NCBI GenBank assembly: GCA_040222185.1
Contig: JAVKDP010000027.1
Location: forward strand, 1-41,083
Length of the DNA: 41,083 nucleotides
DNA from: JAVKDP01 sp040222185
GTDB lineage: Bacteria; Bacteroidota; Rhodothermia; Balneolales; Balneolaceae
Reading direction: 5' to 3'
The notes under the pieces were generated by a model that had not been told where the DNA came from, did not search any database, and worked only from the letters and a program-made list of their open reading frames with translations. The position numbers were made by a program, and so were the translations under genes. This document shows, one piece after another, positions 1 to 7,709 of the stretch (positions are counted from its first letter, which is position 1; each line of letters begins with the position of its first letter).

Positions 1-237
1 GTTCGATTTTTGAATCCCGTCAGGAGTAAGCTCAAATGCCCAGGCGAAAATGAGAGCTAAAGGAAAACCAATAAGCACCAAAATGGTAACGAAAGGAGCA
101 ATCCATTCAGGGAAACCAAGTTGTGGCGCAACAGTAGCGAATACCTGGATAATGAGCCATCCCGCAATAGCATACGCCGTAGCCACCCTAAAGACGTTAC
201 GCCTTTTTAGTTCTTCTATAAATTTCGAAATGTTCAA
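1..237 (-). CDS. N-terminal part of a membrane-anchored TolB-like/TPR protein (runs off window)
   Basis: This is the first 79 codons of a minus-strand gene whose remainder lies beyond the left edge. The peptide carries an ELKRRNV box followed by two hydrophobic segments and then FAWAFELTPDG, the same layout as the N-terminus of the neighbouring 750-aa protein. Aligned without gaps, the two proteins begin at the same residue, which places the start at a TTG codon (237-235); an in-frame stop lies upstream and no ATG is available between. By analogy with the neighbour, the missing part probably holds a periplasmic TolB/FlgO-like domain and TPR repeats. The two genes are tandem paralogues separated by about 66 bases containing a strong hairpin. 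Function is unknown; a signalling or envelope-scaffold role is only inference. Confidence 0.75.
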   Translation of the reverse strand, partial: MNISKFIEELKRRNVFRVATAYAIAGWLIIQVFATVAPQLGFPEWIAPFVTILVLIGFPLALIFAWAFELTPDGIQKSN

Positions 238-256
238 TTTATGATTATGACTGTTG

Positions 257-302
257 GATTATGGATTATGAATTGAAGTGAATCAATTCATAATCCATAA
301 TC
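257..302. repeat. Perfect 20-bp inverted repeat (hairpin) between tandem paralogues
   Basis: The arm GATTATGGATTATGAATTGA (257-276) is followed by a 6-base loop (AGTGAA) and its exact reverse complement (283-302). It starts two bases after the stop codon of the 750-aa gene and ends about 20 bases before the TTG start of the next gene, both on the minus strand. It has no T-tract on the minus strand, so it is not a classical intrinsic terminator. It could be an mRNA 3'-end stabiliser, a bidirectional terminator or a copy of a dispersed palindromic repeat. Confidence 0.8.
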
Positions 303-303
303 T

Positions 304-2556
304 TTAATTCTTAGTTTCTTCAACTTCCCATTCTTCTTTCCATTCCCCTTCTGCTTTTAACCAGGAAATAAGGTTTGCGCGTTGCATATCCAGATCAGCC
401 TGCACTTCACTTTGTAATTCTTTTAGTTCATCTGTAAATAAATCCGGGATAAATTCTTCTATATCCCGAAGCCAGGAAAATACATTCACCACATCCCTGT
501 CCTCCTCATACATCAGCCGTAAATAGTTATGTACCTCTTTCATTTCCTGCCGGGAAAGTGCACAAGCTGCAGCATCAGCCCGGTATAACAAATCAGCAGT
601 GCCTTTCTCATAACCAGACAGTGAACGCTCTGTATAGAGGCAATATGCATCCGAAATTCGTTTTGCCTGCTCTGTATTTCCTTTCTGATTCAACAGTATG
701 CTTAGACTAAATGCTTGTCCGGAATTCCTTTCTTCCAGTACTGAAAGCGTATCAGCGAATAGGCCAGAATCAAATCGTTCAAACAATGGCAAGACTTTGT
801 CTATTCCGTCGGTAATCATTCCATAATTAAATAAATCGTAGTACGTAAAATTGTCCCTGGGAATGAAACCACTCTCTTCTAAAAATTGAAGAACATGTAT
901 ATCATAGTCAGAGTAATTTCCCTTGTACCGTTCATAAGCACCAATAGCACTTCTATATTCAAAACTATCTTCGTAATTCTCTTTCAGGATTTTATAGTAA
1001 TGACCCGCCATTTTGGGAAGATCCATTATAACGCCTGTAAAGGTTAACAAACTAATTGCGCGAGGGAAATCATTATCGGAATTATATACCTGTAGGTAGT
1101 ACTTTGTAGCTTCATCGATACGACCATGAGGTGAACCCATCTGAATATTGCCCCTTAAATAATATGTAGGTATAAAATCCGGGTTAATCCTGATGTTCTT
1201 TTCCATGAAAAACTCTACCTCATCATAGTCTTCCTCTTCTAAACTCACTCTTACCCTGTTGTAAATAGTCATCGGATTTAAAGGGTCGATATCATAGCCT
1301 TTACTATACCACTCCATTTGCTCTTCGATCTTTCCAAGATCAGCATAATCATTTCCTATCCAGTTGTACACATCTATTATATTGGGATTGAGTTCTAAAC
1401 TTCGTTTAAATGCTATTATAGCGTTGTCAATATCTCCCTCATTATCATAATATAAACCCATAGCGGCATGAGCTTCTGCCAAATCACTATTCATAGCAAG
1501 TGCCCGGTCAATATTCGGTTTCATATTTTCTTTTACTTCATCCAAAGAAATGTTTCCATAATAGCCTTGCAGATTATAGGCAATAGCTAGTTGAGCATAG
1601 GCTGAAGCAAAGGTTGGATCAAGACGAATGGCATCTTTGTAAAGAGCAATGGATGCCTCTATTTCATCATAATTCCGGTTAATGAGTAACTGGTTTCCTT
1701 TCAAATAGGCCTGATAGGCTTCTATGTCCTGGGTAGGAATATTATTCAGTTCAGCTTCTTCTTCCGGTAATAACCGAACTTTTAACTCCCCGAGTACTTT
1801 CCTGGAAATTTCCTCCTGGATTTCGAAAATGTTGTTGGCAGTAAGTTCCCGGTCAAACGTATCTGACCACATGTGGAAGCCATCATCAACTTTTATCAAC
1901 TGGGCTGTTATACGAACTCTGCCTCCTGACTTGCGAACACTCCCTTCCAGGATATGGTTTACATTTAGCTCATCACCAATTAACTGAAGATTTTCGTTCT
2001 GACCTTTGAATTTAAAAGAGGATGTTCGCCCGGCTACTTTCATATCCTCTACTTTAGCGAGCGCATTTAATAGTTCTTCAGAAAGTCCATCCGAAAAATA
2101 TTCATTTTCTATGTCACCACTCATATTTACAAAAGGCAATACAGCGATGGATGCAGTCTCAATTTGAGCAGTAAGGTTTGCGTCTTCTAAAATGGATGCT
2201 TTAGCAAAAAAAACTCGCTCAACCAGTATGAAAAAAAGGGAAACTGAAAGAACCGATATAATAATCCCATTCAGTTTCTTTCCTGTAGCGCTTGTTACTG
2301 ATTCTGTAATATCTACTTCAACTGATTTTTTTAAGCCATCAGGAGTAAGCTCAAAGGCCCAGGCAAAAATCAGAGAGAGGGGAAAACCAATTAGAACAAA
2401 AATTATAACTGCTGTAATTAGCCATTCAGGTAAATTCAGGTAAGGAAAGGTGGTAGCACAAATCTGTATAATTAACCATCCTGCAATAACATACGCCGTA
2501 GCCACCCGAAAGACATTTCGCCTTTTTAACTCTTCAAATAGCTTTTGAAATTTCAT
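304..2556 (-). CDS. Membrane-anchored TolB/FlgO-like domain protein with TPR repeats
   Basis: The 750-aa protein begins with a short cytoplasmic ELKRRNVFRV box, two hydrophobic segments (about residues 18-75) and a third near residues 95-112. A domain from about residue 135 to 265 follows, with SIAVLPF, FSDGLSEELLNAL and ILEGSVRKSGGRVRITAQL. This is the TolB-like fold seen after the membrane anchor in many adenylate-cyclase-associated and TPR proteins. TPR-type helices follow (about 280-500), then a helical C-terminus ending in a Glu/Lys-rich stretch. No cyclase catalytic domain is present. It sits directly upstream of a paralogue on the same strand, so the pair arose by duplication. The family is common in Balneolota/Rhodothermota; its exact role is unknown. 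Protein-protein interaction in envelope signalling is inferred from TPR content only. Confidence 0.75.
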   Translation of the reverse strand: MKFQKLFEELKRRNVFRVATAYVIAGWLIIQICATTFPYLNLPEWLITAVIIFVLIGFPLSLIFAWAFELTPDGLKKSVEVDITESVTSATGKKLNGIIISVLSVSLFFILVERVFFAKASILEDANLTAQIETASIAVLPFVNMSGDIENEYFSDGLSEELLNALAKVEDMKVAGRTSSFKFKGQNENLQLIGDELNVNHILEGSVRKSGGRVRITAQLIKVDDGFHMWSDTFDRELTANNIFEIQEEISRKVLGELKVRLLPEEEAELNNIPTQDIEAYQAYLKGNQLLINRNYDEIEASIALYKDAIRLDPTFASAYAQLAIAYNLQGYYGNISLDEVKENMKPNIDRALAMNSDLAEAHAAMGLYYDNEGDIDNAIIAFKRSLELNPNIIDVYNWIGNDYADLGKIEEQMEWYSKGYDIDPLNPMTIYNRVRVSLEEEDYDEVEFFMEKNIRINPDFIPTYYLRGNIQMGSPHGRIDEATKYYLQVYNSDNDFPRAISLLTFTGVIMDLPKMAGHYYKILKENYEDSFEYRSAIGAYERYKGNYSDYDIHVLQFLEESGFIPRDNFTYYDLFNYGMITDGIDKVLPLFERFDSGLFADTLSVLEERNSGQAFSLSILLNQKGNTEQAKRISDAYCLYTERSLSGYEKGTADLLYRADAAACALSRQEMKEVHNYLRLMYEEDRDVVNVFSWLRDIEEFIPDLFTDELKELQSEVQADLDMQRANLISWLKAEGEWKEEWEVEETKN

Positions 2557-2712
2557 AGATGATGACCCCGAGTTATAACCCGCCTTAATAACGCAAAAAA
2601 ACAGCAGAATTCCTCGGAATAAGCCTTAATTATATTCTAAGATAAGCCCTGATCTATTTCCCTATATTTTTAGCATCAAGGCATTATATTTATGTTGATT
2701 AATTTCTTCACT

Positions 2713-3048
2713 ATGAATTCTGTAGAAAAAGAAAGATTACTCTCGATTATTTCTTCGAATATTAAGTCAATACAGGCTGAAATTACAGAGCTGGAAGAGC
2801 TCACTAAACCCATTCCACTTGACGCCGCTATCGGGCGTGTTTCCAGGATGGATGCTATTAATAACAAAAGCATTAACGAATCTTCTCTAAGAGATAAGAA
2901 AAGGGTTTTGCAACGCCTTGAAAGGGCCATCGACCGCTCTGATTCAAAAGAGTTCGGGTTATGTCAAAAATGCCGAAACGAAATCCCGTTTGGAAGACTC
3001 GAGTATATGCCTCACACCACCCGTTGTGTGCAATGTGCTGGTAGATAG
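2713..3048 (+). CDS. DksA/TraR-family C4 zinc-finger protein
   Basis: This is a small protein with a helical, coiled-coil-like first half and a C-terminal zinc finger: CQKC, then 17 residues including IPFGRLEYMP, then CVQC. The order helical hairpin, GRxSRMDAI, C4 finger matches the DksA/TraR family, whose members bind the RNA polymerase secondary channel and adjust transcription, often with ppGpp. Two in-frame starts exist: ATG 2692 (adds a hydrophobic MLINFFT) and ATG 2713. The second is chosen because it gives a family-like N-terminus; neither has a Shine-Dalgarno sequence. A possible -7 box (TATATTTT) lies at 2663-2670. It is monocistronic, divergent from the TPR gene. Family assignment is firm; regulon unknown. 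Confidence 0.8.
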   Translation: MNSVEKERLLSIISSNIKSIQAEITELEELTKPIPLDAAIGRVSRMDAINNKSINESSLRDKKRVLQRLERAIDRSDSKEFGLCQKCRNEIPFGRLEYMPHTTRCVQCAGR

Positions 3049-3073
3049 CTTTTCGATACTTGTTTTAAAGCAA

Positions 3074-3099
3074 AAAGATCTTTTTTAAAGGGTAGGGTA
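3074..3099 (+). promoter_or_regulatory. Upstream motif AAAGATCT-n5-AAAGGGTAGGGTA (copy 1)
   Basis: The element ends 50 bases before the ATG of the 360-aa exported protein. The same element, with a 2-base instead of 5-base spacer, sits 49 bases before the start of the exported protein on the opposite strand near 5764. The core contains a tandem GGGTA pentamer. Similarity continues weakly toward the start codons (AGTTGTTTTA here, AGCTGTTTTA there). A shared promoter or regulator site is the natural reading; the factor is unknown. Confidence 0.55.
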
Positions 3100-3149
3100 C
3101 ATCATTGCATAGTTGTTTTAGTTGTACACACTAAACAAACATTGAAACT

Positions 3150-4232
3150 ATGTACAGAGTAAAACTTGCTACAGTTCTTGTAGCTATTCTATGTTCGTGT
3201 CCTGCTTTTGGGCAAGATGAAATCGTTTACGTTCAGCCAAACTATGCTGAGGACGCCGATTTAATACGAACTAATTATGAAGAGAATGCAGACGAATTAT
3301 CCCGATTTAAAAGAGGGCATATGGGGCTCCGTTTTTACCGCCATTATGGTGATGCAAAGTATATCCCACTATTTATGGAGGGTATAGAACTTGCTGAAAA
3401 AGACCTCAACAGAATATATAGAAGAGGGTTAGATGAGGAAAGCATCCAAAAATATGTAGCAAAAAGTAACAAGAGCTATTTCAGCACAAAAACAGAAAGG
3501 AAAAAGCGCAGAAGTGAATCCCTGGCCAGCTTTCCACAATACCGGTTCTACGCCACAAAGCTTCTCCGGCATGTTGCACGACTTGATGAAGTAGGATTGA
3601 GACATAAACACCATGATGAGTTTATTGAAGCCCTAAAATCCTATGACTTTAAAGCTGTGTTTACTGATAAAATGATGATTAAGGCCTGGGGTGCTCAACT
3701 TGCTAACCAGGTATACTGGCTCAAGCAGCTCGGTATTGCCGACTATACAACAGAGTTTATACAAGCTGTTGATGAAACTTATCCTGAAATAGAAGATGAG
3801 CAACTGAGTAAACAGCAGTTTGAAAACAAACTATACACACTTACACATGTTATCATAGCTGCATCTGGCTACTACCAGTTTCCGGTTGAATACAACCACT
3901 ATAAAGGGATTATAGACTACTTCATTAGAAATACTCCGGCTATTCTTGCGCGAGCTAAAGAAGACGTGGTGATAGAAGTTGGAATTTCGTTGTTATTAAC
4001 CGAGCAAGGAAGTGATGAGGTTGATTCAATCCGACAACATATAAGCCAGCAAATTAACCGGGATGAGCGAATGATTCCTTCTGTATCTGGCAGAACGGAC
4101 TTTGCTGCAGGCGAACACAGGAATATTATTGCTGTTCTGTTGTTGGATTGGCAGGGAGTTTTTGCCCGCCCAAATGCAACTGACCTGAACAACTGGACCT
4201 CCAGCCTTCCACAAACACTTTCGTTTTACTAA
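3150..4232 (+). CDS. Exported protein of unknown function (360 aa)
   Basis: The protein starts with a typical signal peptide (about residues 1-21, with basic MYR, a hydrophobic core and a cleavage-like FGQ), so it is probably periplasmic or on the cell surface. The mature part is mostly helical-looking, rich in Tyr, Lys and Glu, and has no membrane segment or catalytic motif I recognise. No lipobox is present, although a Cys-Ser-Cys occurs in the signal core. It stands alone, followed by a clear terminator at 4280. Its upstream region carries a motif shared with the exported protein at 4625-5764, suggesting common control. I do not recognise the family and assign no function. Confidence 0.7.
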   Translation: MYRVKLATVLVAILCSCPAFGQDEIVYVQPNYAEDADLIRTNYEENADELSRFKRGHMGLRFYRHYGDAKYIPLFMEGIELAEKDLNRIYRRGLDEESIQKYVAKSNKSYFSTKTERKKRRSESLASFPQYRFYATKLLRHVARLDEVGLRHKHHDEFIEALKSYDFKAVFTDKMMIKAWGAQLANQVYWLKQLGIADYTTEFIQAVDETYPEIEDEQLSKQQFENKLYTLTHVIIAASGYYQFPVEYNHYKGIIDYFIRNTPAILARAKEDVVIEVGISLLLTEQGSDEVDSIRQHISQQINRDERMIPSVSGRTDFAAGEHRNIIAVLLLDWQGVFARPNATDLNNWTSSLPQTLSFY

Positions 4233-4279
4233 CCTGACACTCCTGATACAGCAAACTTCTTATTGACTTACTGTAACCA

Positions 4280-4311
4280 GCCTGAGCTATTCAATTAGCT
4301 CAGGCTTTTTT
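4280..4311 (+). terminator. Rho-independent terminator of the 360-aa gene
   Basis: The perfect 10-bp stem GCCTGAGCTA / TAGCTCAGGC has a 6-base loop (TTCAAT) and is followed directly by six T residues. It lies 47 bases after the stop codon of the exported protein gene. Confidence 0.92.
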
Positions 4312-4390
4312 AGTTGAGTTACTCCTGTTGTGTATATAAGCTTGTCTTCGCATTAAAAGCCTCAGACCTTACTATTCGTAATCTTGCATG

Positions 4391-4490
4391 TACTTGTGGT
4401 TAGTTTATGGACTGCTATTCGCTCTTACTTAAAGTTTGATACTAAATCCTGTTCCATATAAGAGTTTGTGAAGCCTCGAAATGATGAGCT
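4391..4490 (-). repeat. Direct repeat copy A (diverged)
   Basis: About 100 bases closely match 4586-4687, with a few substitutions and two single-base length differences. The match covers the last codons of the exported-protein gene plus its trailer. Similarity extends more weakly to the left into a degenerate version of the minus-strand terminator (TATTCGTAATCTTGCATGTA against TACTCGCAATCACGCAAGTA). Confidence 0.85.
4429..4490 (-). pseudogene. Relic of the 3' end of the downstream beta-barrel-like gene
   Basis: Read on the minus strand, this piece encodes SSSFRGFTNSY, identical to residues near the C-terminus of the intact gene at 4625-5764. A one-base deletion then shifts the frame, so the intact ending FSIKL becomes an unrelated tail. 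Only about 20 codons remain recognisable. It is what is left of a tandem duplication or of an earlier second copy, and lies beyond the terminator of the intact gene. Confidence 0.75.
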
Positions 4491-4558
4491 GGAAGTTGAA
4501 TTAGCTTAGTCCTGAAGTGCGTAAACTTTCCTGGTGCTAAAAACCATATTCTTTGCAC

Positions 4559-4590
4559 AAAAAAAGGTACTCGCAATCACGCAAGTACCT
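4559..4590 (-). terminator. Rho-independent terminator of the 379-aa exported-protein gene
   Basis: On the minus strand, AGGTACTTGC pairs with GCGAGTACCT (one T-G wobble) around a 6-base loop and is followed by seven T residues. It lies 34 bases past the stop codon at 4625. Confidence 0.88.
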
Positions 4591-4687
4591 GTGGTTAGTT
4601 TTATGGACTGCTATTCGCTCTTACTTAAAGTTTGATGCTAAACCCTGTTTCAACATATGAGTTTGTGAAGCCTCGAAATGATGAGCT
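4586..4687 (-). repeat. Direct repeat copy B (intact gene end)
   Basis: This copy contains the real stop codon (4625-4627) and last 20 codons of the exported beta-barrel-like protein plus about 40 bases of trailer. Its diverged partner is at 4391-4490. Confidence 0.85.
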
Positions 4688-5764
4688 TGAAATTCCACTT
4701 CTGTTTGAAATGCGATGCACTAAGCTGGCCCTGATGGTATACTCTAGCCTGTTTAAAACAGGTACTGTTAGTCTTGTCGAACTTCTTACGTAATTGTAGT
4801 TCAGTAACTCTCCGTTTGAAACACTTAAGTTTGTGAAGTTTCGAATGGTTCCGGTCATACTTTGAGTTAGCCTGCTTTTACCCATCCTAAATGAAAGTCT
4901 CATTCCTCCTTCAAATTGGGTGTAATTAAATCGTTCAGTGGGTGAATCGCTGAATGTTTTGTATGTGAATGGAAATTTGATTTGAATTGACTTACTTAGC
5001 GACTCAAAAGAAAGAGCGGTTCGAAAACGATACGAACTATATATTCTTTTACTCAGTTTTATGGGCTCTGAGCCAATTTCTTCCTCTGTTTGGTTCCTTG
5101 TATTCCATTCTGCTTCGAGTTCAAATTCACTTCTTATCCTGCTAACCCACCGTTTTGAAAACAAGGCTTCCGCATTAAAACCGTAATACGCTGTCTTTTC
5201 CCCTCTTGAAATATCATATGATCGGTACCTGTATCCTGTCTCTAATCTCAGCCAGGCTTTCTTTTTTAGATAAAAGTCGAAGTGGAGTGGTGCCGTAAAT
5301 TGGCTATATGATCTTCGGTTTCTGAAGATGTTATCACTTTCGCTAATTTCAGCCTGCTTTTTTCGGGCGTAAGAAGGTGAAAACTCAAAAAATTTCCTAC
5401 TGGCATACTTCGTTCGATACGAGAGCGATACTTTGTAATATTCCTTCTGAGCGTTTCCTTGTTGATGATAAATATCACTAGTGATATCTCCACTTAGCCT
5501 TAGTTTGCTGCTTCCCCATTTTTTCAGATAGTCCACTTCCAGGAAAAACTCATTATAGTCAGAGTTTTGCCATAGCTGTTCCCTTCCCAGCGTATCGCTT
5601 TTTTGTACCAGGAGTTCTGGGTTTCTGAAAATATTCCATTCATATCCATGGCTGGCTCCGGTTTCCATGCTTAGTTGTGCATTGGCAATATCTATCGAAA
5701 AAAGGAGTACAAGTGAAAAGGCGATGGTTCGTTTGTAGTGTAAATTTGGCTTGTTGTATTTCAT
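4625..5764 (-). CDS. Exported, probably outer-membrane beta-barrel-like protein
   Basis: The protein has an N-terminal signal peptide (hydrophobic FSLVLLF, cleavage-like ANA before QLSME). The remainder has many short amphipathic stretches with alternating aromatic and polar residues (for example LRLETGYRYRSYD, SRIRSEFELEAEW), ending in GFSIKL. That pattern suits an outer-membrane beta-barrel, which is inference from composition only. ATG 5764 is chosen over the first in-frame ATG (5809) because it places the signal peptide near the N-terminus and lies 49 bases from a shared upstream motif. No homologue is recognised. It is monocistronic with its own terminator, and its 3' end is duplicated as a relic downstream. 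Confidence 0.65.
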   Translation of the reverse strand: MKYNKPNLHYKRTIAFSLVLLFSIDIANAQLSMETGASHGYEWNIFRNPELLVQKSDTLGREQLWQNSDYNEFFLEVDYLKKWGSSKLRLSGDITSDIYHQQGNAQKEYYKVSLSYRTKYASRKFFEFSPSYARKKQAEISESDNIFRNRRSYSQFTAPLHFDFYLKKKAWLRLETGYRYRSYDISRGEKTAYYGFNAEALFSKRWVSRIRSEFELEAEWNTRNQTEEEIGSEPIKLSKRIYSSYRFRTALSFESLSKSIQIKFPFTYKTFSDSPTERFNYTQFEGGMRLSFRMGKSRLTQSMTGTIRNFTNLSVSNGELLNYNYVRSSTRLTVPVLNRLEYTIRASLVHRISNRSGISSSSFRGFTNSYVETGFSIKL

Positions 5765-5813
5765 AATTGAGCGATTTGTAGGTTTATACCTATAAAACAG
5801 CTTAACCACTGGT

Positions 5814-5836
5814 TACCCTACCCTTTCGAGATCTTT
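5814..5836 (-). promoter_or_regulatory. Upstream motif AAAGATCT-n2-AAAGGGTAGGGTA (copy 2)
   Basis: On the minus strand this matches the element at 3074-3099 in both blocks, with a shorter spacer. It lies 49 bases upstream of ATG 5764, against 50 bases for copy 1. Confidence 0.55.
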
Positions 5837-5960
5837 ACTTTTCCTTTCAGAGTGATACTCCCTCACTTAAAGTGAACTTATAAAACCTGCTAACTCCTTC
5901 CCCACTAATTGTTTAATAAATCGATTTCAAATTCTTGCCGATCTTTGATATACTTGGCGC

Positions 5961-6704
5961 ATGAAAATTTTAGGAATAGATGTTGGCGGAACCGGGATAA
6001 AAGGAGCTATAGTAGATACAAAAAAGGGTAAACTTCTTAGTGATCGACACAGGATACTTACTCCAAAACCTGCTACACCTGAAGCTGTAATAGATACCAT
6101 CAGCGAGTTAGTAAAAGAGTTCGATTGGAAAGGCCCTGTAGGTTGTGGTTTCCCTGCTGCTGTGCAGGATGAGATCGTTAAAACGGCTTCAAACATTGAC
6201 AAGAGCTGGCTCGGGGTAAACGCAGCTAAACAAATTGAAAAAGCTACTGGATGTTATACGCACCTTGTAAACGATGTTGATGCTGCCGGCTATGCTGAAA
6301 TGAAATTTGGCGCCGGGAAAAAGGAAAAAGGTACAGCAATTGTCACCGCTTTTGGTACGGGAATTGGAACTGCCATTTTTATTAATAAACGGTTGGTACC
6401 AAACACTGAGCTCGGACATATTAAAATGCATGGCATGCTTGCTGAACATTATACTGCTAACTCCATACGTGAAAGAGACGAGTTAAGCTGGGAAGAATGG
6501 GGTAAACGGGTAAATGAGTACCTGCAATACCTGGAAACATTATTCTGGCCAAACCTCATTATCCTTGGTGGCGGTGTAAGCAAGAAGTATGAACTGTTTA
6601 GCGAATACATTGATTTAAAAACGAAACTTGTTCCTGCAAAAAGCCGAAATTTTGCAGGTATCATTGGCGCAGCATTAGCTGCGGAGAAAGCTGTAAAAAA
6701 ATAA
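5961..6704 (+). CDS. ppgK: Polyphosphate glucokinase-like ROK family kinase
   Basis: The 247-aa protein belongs to the ROK/actin-ATPase superfamily and most resembles polyphosphate-glucose phosphotransferase, which makes glucose 6-phosphate from glucose using polyphosphate and/or ATP. Visible motifs are the phosphate-1 loop DVGGTGIKG (from residue 7), GCGFPA, the catalytic-Asp region VNDVDAAG (around 105), the phosphate-2 loop FGTGIGTA (around 133), the sugar-binding ELGH and the adenosine/phosphate region LGGGVSKK. The length fits the short PpgK type, and no DNA-binding domain is present, so it is not a ROK repressor. A TATACTTG sequence just before the ATG could be a -7 box, giving an almost leaderless mRNA. 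A diverged paralogue is at 17795-18556. Donor preference cannot be read from sequence. Confidence 0.8.
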   Translation: MKILGIDVGGTGIKGAIVDTKKGKLLSDRHRILTPKPATPEAVIDTISELVKEFDWKGPVGCGFPAAVQDEIVKTASNIDKSWLGVNAAKQIEKATGCYTHLVNDVDAAGYAEMKFGAGKKEKGTAIVTAFGTGIGTAIFINKRLVPNTELGHIKMHGMLAEHYTANSIRERDELSWEEWGKRVNEYLQYLETLFWPNLIILGGGVSKKYELFSEYIDLKTKLVPAKSRNFAGIIGAALAAEKAVKK

Positions 6705-6803
6705 GTTTCTCTGAGTAGAACGTATCTTTTAGGTTCAGCTTCTCTTAATTTCTTCAATCATTATCAACTCAGACTGCGCAATGCATTAGCCTGTTAAGGA
6801 GCT

Positions 6804-7709
6804 ATGAAAAACCTGATTCTTTTCATTGTACCCTCTTTGATTTGGGGATCTACCTGGTATGTAATCACATTCCAGGTTGGAGATGTAGACCCCCTTTTCT
6901 CGGTGGCTTATCGATTCGGGCTTGCAGGTGTGCTAATGCTTGTAATCTCTAAAATTCTGAAGTTTAACCTTAGCTTTTCAAGAAAAGAACACGGTTTTAT
7001 ACTTTTACAGGGCTTACTCATTTTCGGGTTTAACTACTGGATGATGTACAGCTCTGAACTTTACCTGACGAGCGGGTTAGTAGGACTGATCTTTTCCCTT
7101 CTTGTATTTATGAATATCATAAATGGTCGAATTTTTCTTAAAACCGCTTTTGAGGGAAAGGTTATTATCGGTGGGTTACTGGGAATCATGGGAACCGGGT
7201 TAATATTCCAGGAAGATCTTGTTCATTTTTCCCTCTCTGATGAAAAACTGATTGGATTATTCTTTGCAGTAGCAGGTACTTTTGTAGCCTCTCTAGGAAA
7301 TATTACATCAGCAAGAAACCAAAAGGCTGGCATTCCGGTAATACAGTCAAATGCTTTTGGGATGCTCTATGGAGGTATTGCAATGTTTCTTTTCGCTATT
7401 CTTTCTGGGAAAGTCCCAACCTTTGAACTTACTACCAGTTACACTTTGTCATTGCTCTATCTTGCCATCTTTGGCTCCCTGGTTGCCTTTGGTTCTTACT
7501 TAACACTGGTTGGAAATATCGGTGCCAGTAAAGCAGCTTATGTTTCGCTTATTGCCCCGGTTATAGCACTCACCATTTCAACTTTTCTGGAAGGATATGA
7601 ATGGACATCTATGAGTTTTTCAGGTGCAGCCCTGATCATTGTTGGAAATATAGTAGCACTGCGTTTTTCTAAAAAGAAAACACCACAACCTGAGGCTGTA
7701 TCAACTTAA
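6804..7709 (+). CDS. EamA/DMT-family transporter
   Basis: The 301-aa hydrophobic protein has about ten membrane-spanning segments arranged as two similar halves, the usual layout of drug/metabolite (EamA) exporters. It starts with IPSLIWGSTWYV-like sequence, the typical EamA first helix (here FIVPSLIWGSTW). Members export amino acids, metabolites or drugs from the cytoplasm; the substrate here is unknown. An AAGGAG purine run sits just before the ATG, unusual for this window. Its end overlaps the 3' end of hutG on the opposite strand by nine bases, so the two genes converge with no terminator between. A link to histidine breakdown is possible only by position. Confidence 0.85.
   Translation: MKNLILFIVPSLIWGSTWYVITFQVGDVDPLFSVAYRFGLAGVLMLVISKILKFNLSFSRKEHGFILLQGLLIFGFNYWMMYSSELYLTSGLVGLIFSLLVFMNIINGRIFLKTAFEGKVIIGGLLGIMGTGLIFQEDLVHFSLSDEKLIGLFFAVAGTFVASLGNITSARNQKAGIPVIQSNAFGMLYGGIAMFLFAILSGKVPTFELTTSYTLSLLYLAIFGSLVAFGSYLTLVGNIGASKAAYVSLIAPVIALTISTFLEGYEWTSMSFSGAALIIVGNIVALRFSKKKTPQPEAVST

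Larger units (their letters stand above)
4233..4624. other. Gene-poor stretch with two terminators and a decayed duplicate
   Basis: This interval between convergent genes holds the plus-strand terminator (4280-4311), the minus-strand terminator (4559-4590) and a relic of the 3' end of the downstream exported-protein gene (around 4391-4490). No intact coding sequence is seen. The stretch 4312-4390 shows nothing except a diverged echo of the minus-strand terminator sequence just before 4391. Confidence 0.7.

Noticed and set aside
1724..2443. Plus-strand open frames inside the TPR gene
   Set aside because: They are antisense shadows of a strongly supported minus-strand gene and encode no recognisable pattern.
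2676..2930. 84-aa minus-strand frame over the DksA-like gene
   Set aside because: It is the antisense shadow of a gene with a clear C4 zinc finger.
3074..3087. AAAAAGATCTTTTT palindrome as a terminator of the DksA-like gene
   Set aside because: It is A/T-only apart from the GATC centre with no loop, so a stable hairpin is unlikely; it overlaps the shared upstream motif instead.
4391..4687. Direct repeats as ends of an insertion sequence
   Set aside because: The repeat covers the 3' end of a gene and its terminator, and no transposase or terminal inverted repeat is present.
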